Under the pieces are notes generated by a model. It was not told the DNA's origin. It did no database searches and was given only the letters and a program-made list of their open reading frames with translations. This document shows, piece by piece, positions 45,227 through 53,804 of a DNA stretch of 64,000 bases. The stretch lies in the NCBI GenBank assembly GCA_013036095.1, contig JAAXCW010000004.1:186001-250000 (forward strand), given 5' to 3'. Made by a program: the position numbers and the translations under genes. Origin of the DNA: Vulcanimicrobiota bacterium. GTDB lineage: Bacteria; Vulcanimicrobiota; Vulcanimicrobiia; Vulcanimicrobiales; Vulcanimicrobiaceae. Within the stretch, counting starts at the first letter, position 1. Every line of letters starts with the position of its first letter.

Positions 45227-46039
45227 CTAGCAGCCGATTCCATGTACCGTTTGCGATGCTTCGACGAACGGTTCGGGCGAAATGCGCACATCGCCCCGGA
45301 ACGGATAGTCCACAACGGCGATCAAGTAGAGCACCAGCGCAAGGGAAAAGGCCAGCAGCCCGATCATCGCAACTTGCGCGCTTTTGCTCTTGAAGGCGAA
45401 GAAATAGGAAAACACGATGACACCCGCTGCGCCCAAGAACAGGATCGACCATAAAAACGTATTGAGACCGCGGTTGCTGAGCAGCAGCCGGTCATTGCGG
45501 TCCATCATCGTCGCCTGCAATCCGTCGATGATCGACGTGAGCAGATCTTGTTGCGTGGGCGTGGTGACTTTCAGGTGACGCGCCTGAAAAGCGATGCCTT
45601 CGATCAGCGCGTTTGCCTTTTCGCTGCTCTTGCCGGTGTTCATCGCCGGCCACTCTTGCGAGATCAGCACATTCACGTAGCGGGAAATTTTCTCACGCAA
45701 TTGCGCTCGCTGATCCGGAAACGCATCCACGCGGCGGTACACGACCACGAGCTGGTTGGCTTCGTCGTGCACGCGCGTCTCGGCCGCGTCGAAGCGCTCC
45801 CATACGGCTATCGCTAAGAACGCCAGCAGCACCGCATAAACGACGCCGACTACCGCGAACATAAAGCCCGCGATGTCGTTGTGGTCTTCCAGCACCCCTT
45901 TGGGGAAGAACCGGTGCGCGATCAGGCTGCCGCCGACCGCGATTCCGACGAAAATACCGACGAAAAGCGGGCCGCCTATATACACCGGCAGCGATGCGAA
46001 GATATCCACCGCCGCGGCTTCGGCGCCCGACGAGGGCAC
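45227..46039 (-). CDS. DUF4239 (bestrophin-like) membrane protein
   Basis: A 270-residue protein with membrane helices at about residues 20-45, 55-80, 195-215 and 225-245, and a helical domain between. VLEDHNDIAGFMFAVVGVVY AVLLAFLAIAVWERF and DEANQLVVVYRRVDAFPD are the DUF4239 signature. The C-terminus is YPFRGDVRISPEPF. Function unknown; a channel role has been suggested for the family because of its likeness to bestrophin. The start is 13 bp from the divergent cyclase-ATPase gene. Confidence 0.82.
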   Translation of the reverse strand: MPSSGAEAAAVDIFASLPVYIGGPLFVGIFVGIAVGGSLIAHRFFPKGVLEDHNDIAGFMFAVVGVVYAVLLAFLAIAVWERFDAAETRVHDEANQLVVVYRRVDAFPDQRAQLREKISRYVNVLISQEWPAMNTGKSSEKANALIEGIAFQARHLKVTTPTQQDLLTSIIDGLQATMMDRNDRLLLSNRGLNTFLWSILFLGAAGVIVFSYFFAFKSKSAQVAMIGLLAFSLALVLYLIAVVDYPFRGDVRISPEPFVEASQTVHGIGC

Positions 46040-46052
46040 GCCTAGAACCAGC

Positions 46053-48788
46053 GTGGAACTTTACCGTGTGCAATCTGCCGGTGCTGCACGAGAGGGTGCT
46101 GTTCTTACGTTCCTCTTTACGGACATCGAAGGAAGCACGTCCGCGTGGGAACGTTCGCCGGAATCGATGCATGAAGCTCTGCGCCTGCACGATGCGATCC
46201 TGGAAGAAGAAACGACAAAAAACGCGGGTGCGGTGTTCAAACGCGTCGGCGACGGATTTTGCACTGCATTTCAGCTGCCGCGCAACGCGATCTCCGCGGC
46301 CGTAGCCGCCCAACGGCGCTTGCGTGGCGGGCCATGGCCGGAGAACACGGCGCGCCTACGCGTGCGAGTGGGCGTTCACACCGGCTCGGCGTTGGCCGAG
46401 AGCGACGATTATTTCGGTCCTTCGCTCAACCGCGTTGCGCGTTTGATGTCCGCCGGACACGGCGGACAGATTCTCGTTTCTTCGTCGGCCGCGGCCGTAT
46501 TGCGAGACGACGGATGCCAGGGAGCTGCGCTTCGGGAACTCGGTACCTATCATCTTAAGGACCTCAGCGAACCCGAGACGATCTTTCAAGTCGTCGCCGA
46601 CGGCATCGATACAACTTTTCCCGGATTAAATACGCTCGATTCACATCCAAACAACCTGCCCTTACAGATTTCGAGTTTCGTCGGGCGGGACAAAGAACTG
46701 CGCGACCTTGAAAATCTTTTGCAGGATCATCGGCTTATAACCATCGCCGGGCCCGGCGGCATCGGCAAAACGCGATTGCTGCTGCAACTTGCCGCTGAGA
46801 AGGTAGGCGGCTTTAAAGACGGCGTCTGGTTCGTAGCGTTGAGCGCCATTACGGATCCGTCGCTGGTCGTTGCCGCAACCGCGGCCGCACTCCGGCTTTC
46901 CGAGGTTCCGCAAGAATCACACGAGGAAACGCTTATACGGAATCTCACGCCGCTCGAACTCTTGTTGGCTTTCGACAATGCCGAGCAAGTCCGCGCTTCG
47001 GCGAATTCGCTCGTGAGAAAAATTCTCGAACGTGCGCCACGCGTGCGCGTTGTCGTCACCAGCCGCGAACCGCTGCACTTGCGTGGAGAGCAGGTGTATC
47101 GCCTGGAGGCGCTGCCGGACGAGGAAAGCATCCGGCTCTTTTGCGAACGCGCCCGCGAAGTGGCGCACGGTTTTGCGCCAATGGAAGCCGACGCGGGTTT
47201 GGTGGCCGCCATTAGCCGGCAGTTGCAGGGAATTCCGCTCGCCCTCGAACTGGCAGCCGCGCGAACCGCGACCCTTTCATTGGATCAGATCCAGGCTCGC
47301 CTGGATCGCCAGCTCGCCTTTCTCACCGCGCCCGCGCTACCTGACGAGGATCGTCATCGCACCCTCAGAGGCACGATCGCATGGAGCTACGATCTCCTTT
47401 CGTCGGACGAGCGCGCCCTGCTTGGCACGCTTTCGGTTTTCGCCGATAGTTTTACGCTTGAGGCCGTTGAAGCTCTCACGCCCGAAGCACAAGGCACGCT
47501 GGACCTTGTAAGCTCGCTGGTCGACAAATCTCTCGTATCGGTACGAAAAATTGAAGGCTTACTGCCACGCTACCAACTCCTTGAGGCGATTCGAAGCTAT
47601 GCCGAGGGCGAGGCGCTTCCAGCGCTCGTACTCTCCGCCCGAAAAAAACACGCCGGCTTCTACCTTGCGATTGCAACAAAAGGTAACGAGGCGCTCCCGC
47701 ACGAGGAACTCGCCGGGTGGCTAAGGGCAGTCGATGCGGATAGCGCCAATATTCGCGCGGCGCTGAGTTTCGGTTTCGAACAAGATGATAACACCCTTGG
47801 GCGGGCACTGTGTGGAATGTGGCGCTACTGGTACTTGCGACGCAGATTCACTGAGGGCCGCGCTTGGCTGGATCGTTTCGTGCAATCTTCGAAACAAGAT
47901 GTCACAACTTTGGCGCCCGTTCTGCGACACCTCTCTTCCTTTGCCTGCCTTCAGCACGACTATGATTGTGCGGCGGAGTTCGCTCACAGAGCGCTGGATC
48001 TGTATGAGCGCCTTAAAGACAGTGCCGGCTGCCTCGCCGCGAAAAACGCGCTTGCAGTCAACGAATATAGGCGCGGGAATCTTATTGAGGCAGAAAAACT
48101 CTATAACGAAATCGCTAAGAGCTCGATGGATGCGGGCGGCTCTTACGCCCTTGTCCTAGCGCTGCGAAATTTAGCAACCCTCAAACTTTTCGACAACCGG
48201 CTAACTGAAGCAAAGCCACTGCTCGTATCGTGTCGCCTGTACGCCGAGAAATTGGGTGATGCGGAGCAGCTGTCTACCGTGGACGGCCTTGAAGGCTCTC
48301 TCGCCTACGAGCAGGGTGATTATGAAACAGCCGAAAAAAAATTCACAAGCGCGCTCGAAGCGAAGCAGCATCTGGGAAACGAGTTTGGAGCGGCTGAGAT
48401 CGCGCTGGGGCTGGCGTCGGTACGTCTTGCACAATGCAAACTCTATGATGCAAGGCGATTGATCCTGTCAACGCTTGCCGCAAGCCTGAATGTGGAATCC
48501 GCCGATCTCGCTGCAAATGGACTAGAGGCGTTAGCCGAGCTCCGCGTCGCACGAGGCGACTGGGATTTGGCGTTCAGACTATTCGTGGATGCCGCGTTGA
48601 TACGCCGCGCGCACTGTCACGCTTACAGCACAAAATTGGGTAAACGTCGCCTCACCGACCAGCTCAGCGCACATTATGGGGCCGAGGTGGCGATGCAAAT
48701 CGAAGCAGCTCGGCCGCTTGAATGGAAAACGGCGGTGGAAGGCTGGTTACAGGCTTCCACCGCCGAGCAAGACGATCTCGCTACTTAG
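46053..48788 (+). CDS. Adenylate cyclase-type / NB-ARC ATPase / TPR signalling protein
   Basis: About 911 residues from GTG at 46053 (GTG at 46068 is an alternative). N-terminal class III cyclase domain (residues ~18-185) with metal Asp residues in FLFTDIEGSTSAW and FKRVGDGFCTAF, and SLNRVARL in the Asn/Arg position. P-loop STAND ATPase (~210-480) with IAGPGGIGKTRLLLQLA, ELLLAFDNAEQV (Walker B-like), RVVVTSREPLHLRGE and GIPLALELAAARTATLS. TPR-like repeats (~600-880). The arrangement equals the LuxR-ATPase/cyclase proteins of Actinobacteria without a LuxR end. Probably a ligand-sensing cyclase; the product nucleotide is uncertain. Confidence 0.85.
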   Translation: MELYRVQSAGAAREGAVLTFLFTDIEGSTSAWERSPESMHEALRLHDAILEEETTKNAGAVFKRVGDGFCTAFQLPRNAISAAVAAQRRLRGGPWPENTARLRVRVGVHTGSALAESDDYFGPSLNRVARLMSAGHGGQILVSSSAAAVLRDDGCQGAALRELGTYHLKDLSEPETIFQVVADGIDTTFPGLNTLDSHPNNLPLQISSFVGRDKELRDLENLLQDHRLITIAGPGGIGKTRLLLQLAAEKVGGFKDGVWFVALSAITDPSLVVAATAAALRLSEVPQESHEETLIRNLTPLELLLAFDNAEQVRASANSLVRKILERAPRVRVVVTSREPLHLRGEQVYRLEALPDEESIRLFCERAREVAHGFAPMEADAGLVAAISRQLQGIPLALELAAARTATLSLDQIQARLDRQLAFLTAPALPDEDRHRTLRGTIAWSYDLLSSDERALLGTLSVFADSFTLEAVEALTPEAQGTLDLVSSLVDKSLVSVRKIEGLLPRYQLLEAIRSYAEGEALPALVLSARKKHAGFYLAIATKGNEALPHEELAGWLRAVDADSANIRAALSFGFEQDDNTLGRALCGMWRYWYLRRRFTEGRAWLDRFVQSSKQDVTTLAPVLRHLSSFACLQHDYDCAAEFAHRALDLYERLKDSAGCLAAKNALAVNEYRRGNLIEAEKLYNEIAKSSMDAGGSYALVLALRNLATLKLFDNRLTEAKPLLVSCRLYAEKLGDAEQLSTVDGLEGSLAYEQGDYETAEKKFTSALEAKQHLGNEFGAAEIALGLASVRLAQCKLYDARRLILSTLAASLNVESADLAANGLEALAELRVARGDWDLAFRLFVDAALIRRAHCHAYSTKLGKRRLTDQLSAHYGAEVAMQIEAARPLEWKTAVEGWLQASTAEQDDLAT

Positions 48789-49146
48789 TGTAGACGTAAA
48801 TATCGACGTTTTTCGCGTCGTTAAGTACGTGTTTTCCGTTCTGGCCGAATCCATTGGCCGCCGGAATAAAGTATTTCGGGGTCCATCCCGCGGGCGTCGC
48901 CGGCTTCGGTCCGCCGGCCGTTGCGCCTATTACCCGGAAGCCTTTGATCGTTACAAAACCCTTTGCCGTCTTTCCATTACCGGAATTAAACCCATAGTCG
49001 CCGGGATCGCAACAGCGCTTACCCGGCGGCGGCGTTGGAGGCGTTGACGAGGCGGCCTCCCCCATTGCCAGCATGGCCAAAAATGCCGCCGCGCCGCTCC
49101 CTTTTAATAGCGTGCCCCGGTCAATTTTCTTAAAGCTTTTACTCAC
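48781..49146 (-). CDS. Hypothetical protein with signal-like N-terminus (121 aa)
   Basis: GTG at 49146 has AAAGGAG eight bases upstream. The N-terminus (GSGAAAFLAMLAMGEAASST) resembles a signal peptide or anchor, followed by a Pro-rich linker (PPTPPPGKRCCDPGDYG) and a compact beta-rich part ending KNVDIYVYTK. The longer in-frame extension overlaps the divergent gene's leader and has no SD. No family recognised. Its stop overlaps the end of the cyclase-ATPase gene by 8 bases. Confidence 0.6.
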   Translation of the reverse strand: MSKSFKKIDRGTLLKGSGAAAFLAMLAMGEAASSTPPTPPPGKRCCDPGDYGFNSGNGKTAKGFVTIKGFRVIGATAGGPKPATPAGWTPKYFIPAANGFGQNGKHVLNDAKNVDIYVYTK

Positions 49147-49261
49147 CCTGATGCTCCTTTCAAGGGTCAAACGGCACACCGCCGTATCAAGCTGGCGTTT
49201 GCTAGCGGTCATGGCCTCCCTTCCGCGAGGTCTTGAGCCGCGCGTACTGAAAGCGGGCGCA

Positions 49262-52200
49262 ATGTCCCGCTTGCTTTCGATGCTCCTGGCTTTGTCGTTC
49301 CTTGCGCTCCAACAGCCGATGGCCCTCGCCAACCCAATGCCCGCCAGCTCGCTGTCGGGACTCCACTGGCGCCTCATCGGACCCTTCCGCGGAGGCCGCG
49401 CGATCGCGGTCACCGGTGTGCCGGGTCAGCCCGAGAAGTTTTACTTCGGCTCAGTCGGAGGCGGCGTTTGGGAAAGCGACAACGCCGGCCGTACCTGGTC
49501 ACCGATTTTCGACGGCGTTTCGGTCGCGTCGATCGGCGCCATCGCCGTCGCGCCCAGCGATACCAACGTTATCTACGTCGGCACCGGCGAATCGGACATG
49601 CGTTCCGACATTCAGCACGGCGACGGCATGTACAAATCCACCGACGCCGGCAAGACCTGGTCGCACATCGGCCTGACCGACTCGAACCAGATCGGCAAGA
49701 TCGCCGTCGATCCGAAAGACGCCAACATCGTGTACGTCGCGGCACTGGGCCATCAGTACGGTCCCAACGCAGAGCGCGGGGTTTTCAAGTCCACCGACGG
49801 CGGAAAGACGTGGAGCAAGGTTCTTTACAAAGACGAAAACACGGGCGCGATCGATCTTTCGATCGATCCGTCACATTCAAACGTTATCTTCGCATCGCTC
49901 TGGCAGACGCGTCGCCCGCCGTGGAACGTTTATCCGCCGAGCAACGGCCCGGGCGGCGGACTCTACAAGAGCATCGACGCGGGGGCTTCGTGGTCACACG
50001 TTTCCGGAAACGGATTCCCGGACGGCGTGGGGCACATCGGCGTAGCCGTTTCTCCGGCCGATTCCAACCGCGTCTACGCGCTCGTCGACACAAATGCCGT
50101 CAAGACCGGCGGCATCTATCGTTCCGACGACGGCGGCGCAACGTGGTCGAAGATCGACGGCGAAACGCGGATCTGGAATCGCGGCTGGTACTTCAGCAAG
50201 GTCACCGCCGATCCCAAAAACGCCGACGAAGTCTACGTCATGAATACGTCGACGTATCGTTCGACCAACGCCGGCAAGTCGTTCACCGCGATTAAGGGTG
50301 CGCCGGGCGGCGACGATTATCACCAGCTCTGGATCTATCCCGACGATCCGAACCGCATGATTCTCGGCAGCGATCAAGGCGTTGTCGTTTCGATCGACGG
50401 CGCAAAGACCTGGAGTTCGTGGTACAACCAGCCGACCGGGCAGTTCTATCACGCCATCACCGACAACCGCTTTCCATACTGGGTCTACGGCGCGCAGCAA
50501 GATTCGGGCGCGATGGCGGTACCCAGCCGCACGACCGCGCGCGGAATTAGTTTCCGCGACTGGCATCCCATCGACGTCGGCGGCGAGAGCGGAACGATCG
50601 CTCCCGATCTGCTGCATCCCGGGCGCCTCTACGATGTCAACGGCGTGTATGAAAACATCAACACCGGCTTGGAGCTCTCGATCGATCCGACCATCCAGTA
50701 TCCGGATAAAGTCTGGCGCAACACGTGGACGCTCCCGATCGCTTCCTCGCCGCAGAATCCGCGCGTGCTGTACATGAGCCATCAGCAGATATTCCGCTCG
50801 CCCGACGGGGGCAACTCGTGGTCGATCATCAGTCCCGATCTCACGCGCAAATTCACCACCGTTCCGCCGACCCTCGACGCGCCGACAATCGCTGACAGCA
50901 ACGGCCTTCCGCGCCGCGGCGTCGTCTATTGGATCGCGCCATCTCCGGCGCGTGCGCATGAGATATGGGCCGGCACCGATGACGGACTCATTTGGATCAC
51001 CCGCGACGAGGGATCGCACTGGCAAAACGTCACGCCGCCGCAGTTGACGCCCTGGAGTAAAGTCGGCATCATCGACGCGTCTCACTTTGATGCGGGCACG
51101 GCCTACGCAGCGATCGACCGGCACCGTCTCGACGACAATCATCCCTACATCTACAAGACGCACGACTCGGGCGCGCACTGGACCGCCATCACCAACGGCA
51201 TTCCCGCGACCGAATCGGTCAACGTCGTTCGCGAAGACCCGCGCCGCCGCGGGCTGCTCTATGCCGGAACCGAGCGCGCCGTGTACGTTTCGTTCGACGA
51301 CGGCTCGAACTGGCAGTCGCTTCAACTCAATCTTCCGACGGCCTCGATGCGCGACATCGTGTTCAACGGCAGCGACATCGTGCTCGCCACGCACGGGCGC
51401 GCATTCTGGATCCTCGACGACGCTTCGCCGCTTCGCCAATTGAGCGCGGCGATCGCCAACTCGAGCGCGCATCTCTTCAAGCCCGCGCTCACCTATATGT
51501 GGCAGCCGGGATCCGATCAGGGCACGCCGATCCCGCCCGACGAACCGACGGCCAATAACCCGTCGTCCGGCGCGATCATCTATTACTCGATCGGTCAAGC
51601 GAAGACGCCCGTCGTGCTGCAGATTTTGGGTCCGGGCGGCAACGTACTGCGTCAATGGTCGTCGTCGGATGCACCGACCGTCGTGAATCCCAGTGCGCTC
51701 AACATTCCCGCGTTTTGGGTGCAGCCGCAGCAGCCTCCGTCGAGCGATCCAGGGCTGCACCGCTATGTGTGGGACTTGCACTACGCGACAGCGGGAGCGC
51801 CGCGGCGCCGCGGGGGCGGTCCGCTGGTCGCACCGGGCAATTACACGGTGCGTATGAGCGTGAACGGCGCAACGTACTCGCAGCCGCTCACCTTAGCACG
51901 CAATCCGCTTTATCCGGCAAGCGATAGCGCTCTGCGCTCGCAACTCCAGCTCGCCCGTTCGATCGAGGCGCTCAACGCGCAAGTCACCGACGCGCAAAAT
52001 CGCGCCGCCACTTTACTGAAATCGCGCGGCTCGAAATTGTCCGCCGAGCAGTCGGCGCAGCTGAATGCGCTCATCGGCAGCGCCCCCAGGAACTCGCCCG
52101 ACGATTCGGTCGGCAAGCCGGCGATGGATTTTACAAGCCTGCGGTATATCGGCGCGGCGCTCGGAACGCTTGAGGGTAACGTCGAGAGCGGTGCCGCCAA

Positions 52201-52288
52201 ACCCACCACATCGCAGTACTTGTCGTTCCGCATCCTGCAAAGAAAAGCAGCGTCCGCGATGCGAACGCTGCAGGTGCTGGAGCGTTAA
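49262..52288 (+). CDS. VPS10/sortilin-like beta-propeller exo-type glycosidase-fold protein
   Basis: About 1008 residues. ATG at 49262 opens a signal peptide (SRLLSMLLALSFLALQQPMA). LHWRLIGPFRGGRAIAVTGV starts the propeller. Asp-box/BNR-like turns repeat throughout (YKSTDAGKTWSHIGL, FKSTDGGKTWSKV, YRSDDGGATWSKID, FRSPDGGNSWSIIS). The C-terminal part (residues ~740-1008) has a beta domain and a helical pair (ARSIEALNAQVTDAQNRAAT). Related proteins are annotated as glycosyl hydrolases or sortilin-like, but no catalytic residues can be named. Secreted; function unknown. The in-frame extension to 49073 is not likely. Confidence 0.78.
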   Translation: MSRLLSMLLALSFLALQQPMALANPMPASSLSGLHWRLIGPFRGGRAIAVTGVPGQPEKFYFGSVGGGVWESDNAGRTWSPIFDGVSVASIGAIAVAPSDTNVIYVGTGESDMRSDIQHGDGMYKSTDAGKTWSHIGLTDSNQIGKIAVDPKDANIVYVAALGHQYGPNAERGVFKSTDGGKTWSKVLYKDENTGAIDLSIDPSHSNVIFASLWQTRRPPWNVYPPSNGPGGGLYKSIDAGASWSHVSGNGFPDGVGHIGVAVSPADSNRVYALVDTNAVKTGGIYRSDDGGATWSKIDGETRIWNRGWYFSKVTADPKNADEVYVMNTSTYRSTNAGKSFTAIKGAPGGDDYHQLWIYPDDPNRMILGSDQGVVVSIDGAKTWSSWYNQPTGQFYHAITDNRFPYWVYGAQQDSGAMAVPSRTTARGISFRDWHPIDVGGESGTIAPDLLHPGRLYDVNGVYENINTGLELSIDPTIQYPDKVWRNTWTLPIASSPQNPRVLYMSHQQIFRSPDGGNSWSIISPDLTRKFTTVPPTLDAPTIADSNGLPRRGVVYWIAPSPARAHEIWAGTDDGLIWITRDEGSHWQNVTPPQLTPWSKVGIIDASHFDAGTAYAAIDRHRLDDNHPYIYKTHDSGAHWTAITNGIPATESVNVVREDPRRRGLLYAGTERAVYVSFDDGSNWQSLQLNLPTASMRDIVFNGSDIVLATHGRAFWILDDASPLRQLSAAIANSSAHLFKPALTYMWQPGSDQGTPIPPDEPTANNPSSGAIIYYSIGQAKTPVVLQILGPGGNVLRQWSSSDAPTVVNPSALNIPAFWVQPQQPPSSDPGLHRYVWDLHYATAGAPRRRGGGPLVAPGNYTVRMSVNGATYSQPLTLARNPLYPASDSALRSQLQLARSIEALNAQVTDAQNRAATLLKSRGSKLSAEQSAQLNALIGSAPRNSPDDSVGKPAMDFTSLRYIGAALGTLEGNVESGAAKPTTSQYLSFRILQRKAASAMRTLQVLER

Positions 52289-52291
52289 CCT

Positions 52292-53797
52292 CTAGCGGAT
52301 CGCCGAGTCGTACCAGCGCGAGAGGTCGGCTTTGAACTGCGCCAACGACGGCGTATTCACGTAGACCATGTGTCCGGACTGGTAAAACTTATACGTGATG
52401 TTGTTCGCGATCGCGGGCGCCACACCCAAGTGGTTCAGCGTGTATTGGGCCGCGAAGTACGGCGTCGCGAAGTCGTAGTATCCGCCCGCGAGCAGCACTT
52501 TGAGGTGCGGGTTTTCCGTCATCGCTTGCGCGAGATCCGGTGCAACGTTCGCCGGCGGGTCGTCTCCGTTGTGATGCATGTCCCAACGCGCGCCGAGCTG
52601 CGTATAAGCGGTCGAACGGTAAATCAAGTTCGTCGAGTAGTGCAGTTGATCGTGCACGTAGCGTTCGAACGCGCCAACAAAAGCGCCGGTCACAGAAACG
52701 TCGGCCGGATCCCATTCCGGCGAATCAGCCGCGGTATCCAGGCCGTAGGTTTGGAATCGAGAGTCTAAACGGCCGACAATTTGATTGCGGCTGCGCAGCA
52801 ACTCTTTTTGAAAGCTCGGGTAGGAGATGCGCATGTTCGAGTCGCGGATGTAGGTTTCCGAAAGCCCAAGATACGCGTGCAGCTTGCGAACGATATCATC
52901 GCGCCCCGACGCGCTTAGGCGGTCGCCTTGCGCGAGTCCGTGCATGTACTGCGTGCCGGCGAACTGCTGCACACCCGCCAGAAACGTTGTCAGGCTTGCC
53001 GGGCGGTTCGGAACCATGTGGTGATACCATGCCGTCGCCGCTTCGCTCGGAAGATAGAGCACGTACGCCCAGTCCCCGCCGGCGATCGGATTGGAGCCGC
53101 CGAGTCCCGTGAGTCCGAAGTTGAGGATGGTCGAGAGCAGCACCACGCCGTTGAACTGCACGCCCGCGTCTTGCAGCATGTTCACGAGGACCGCATCGCG
53201 CGTGGTGCCGTAGCTTTCGCCGAAGAGAAACTTCGGCGAATTCCACCGGTTGAATTGCGTGATGTAGCGTTGGATGAACTGCGTAAAAGCGCGGCCGTCT
53301 TGATCGACGCCCATGAAGTCCTTGGGATCGCCGTAGCCGACCACTCGGCTGTAGCCGGTGTTCGGCGCGTCGATGAAGACCAGGTCAGATTTATCGAGCA
53401 AACTGTAGCGGTTGCTGTTCATGCCGTAAGGCGCGGAAGCGTTCGGGACGGCATTCGCCGTCACGACGCGAACCGGTGAAAACGAGCCCATGTGCAGCCA
53501 GATTGTCGAACTGCCCGGTCCGCCGTTGTAGAAAAACGTGACCGGTCTGCGGCTGGGGTCGGCGCCGTTCTTCGTGTACGCCACGTAAAACATGTGCGCC
53601 GTAATCTGATCCTTTTCGTTGCGCAGCGTGATCGTGCCCGCGCGCGCGGTGTACGGAATCGTTTGGCCGCCGATTGAGGTAACGTGCTGCGATATCGCGT
53701 CGGGCGGCGGAGCCGGCACGTAGGGTTTCGGGGCCGGTGCAGCTGCGATCATCGAAAGCGCGCTTAGGGCGGTAACTATCGCAAATACTTTTTTCAT
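52292..53797 (-). CDS. Serine carboxypeptidase-like peptidase S10 (copy 2)
   Basis: A 501-residue secreted protein (signal peptide in VFAIVTALSALSMIAAAPAP). FFYNGGPGSSTIWLHMGSF is the oxyanion segment, KFLFGESYGTTRDAVLVNML carries the catalytic serine (GESYG), GGYYDFATPYFAAQY the aspartate region and FYQSGHMVYVN the histidine. It would remove C-terminal residues from peptides outside the cytoplasm at low pH, if like its relatives. Tandem with the next S10 gene, 7 bp away. Confidence 0.88.
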   Translation of the reverse strand: MKKVFAIVTALSALSMIAAAPAPKPYVPAPPPDAISQHVTSIGGQTIPYTARAGTITLRNEKDQITAHMFYVAYTKNGADPSRRPVTFFYNGGPGSSTIWLHMGSFSPVRVVTANAVPNASAPYGMNSNRYSLLDKSDLVFIDAPNTGYSRVVGYGDPKDFMGVDQDGRAFTQFIQRYITQFNRWNSPKFLFGESYGTTRDAVLVNMLQDAGVQFNGVVLLSTILNFGLTGLGGSNPIAGGDWAYVLYLPSEAATAWYHHMVPNRPASLTTFLAGVQQFAGTQYMHGLAQGDRLSASGRDDIVRKLHAYLGLSETYIRDSNMRISYPSFQKELLRSRNQIVGRLDSRFQTYGLDTAADSPEWDPADVSVTGAFVGAFERYVHDQLHYSTNLIYRSTAYTQLGARWDMHHNGDDPPANVAPDLAQAMTENPHLKVLLAGGYYDFATPYFAAQYTLNHLGVAPAIANNITYKFYQSGHMVYVNTPSLAQFKADLSRWYDSAIR

Positions 53798-53804
53798 TCT
53801 GTCC

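Noticed and set aside
45873-46052. Extended N-terminus of the cyclase-STAND protein
   Set aside because: It is antisense to the DUF4239 membrane region; the cyclase domain starts shortly after 46068.
45227-48788. DUF4239 and cyclase-STAND genes as a Pycsar/CBASS-type defence pair
   Set aside because: The cyclase is a STAND-fused class III protein and DUF4239 is not an established effector; the genes are divergent rather than in an operon.
49073-49261. Extended N-terminus of the VPS10-like protein
   Set aside because: It precedes a clear signal peptide that begins at 49262 and overlaps the divergent gene.
49994-51781. Minus-strand open frame of 595 codons
   Set aside because: Antisense of the VPS10-like propeller gene; Arg-rich with no recognisable domain.
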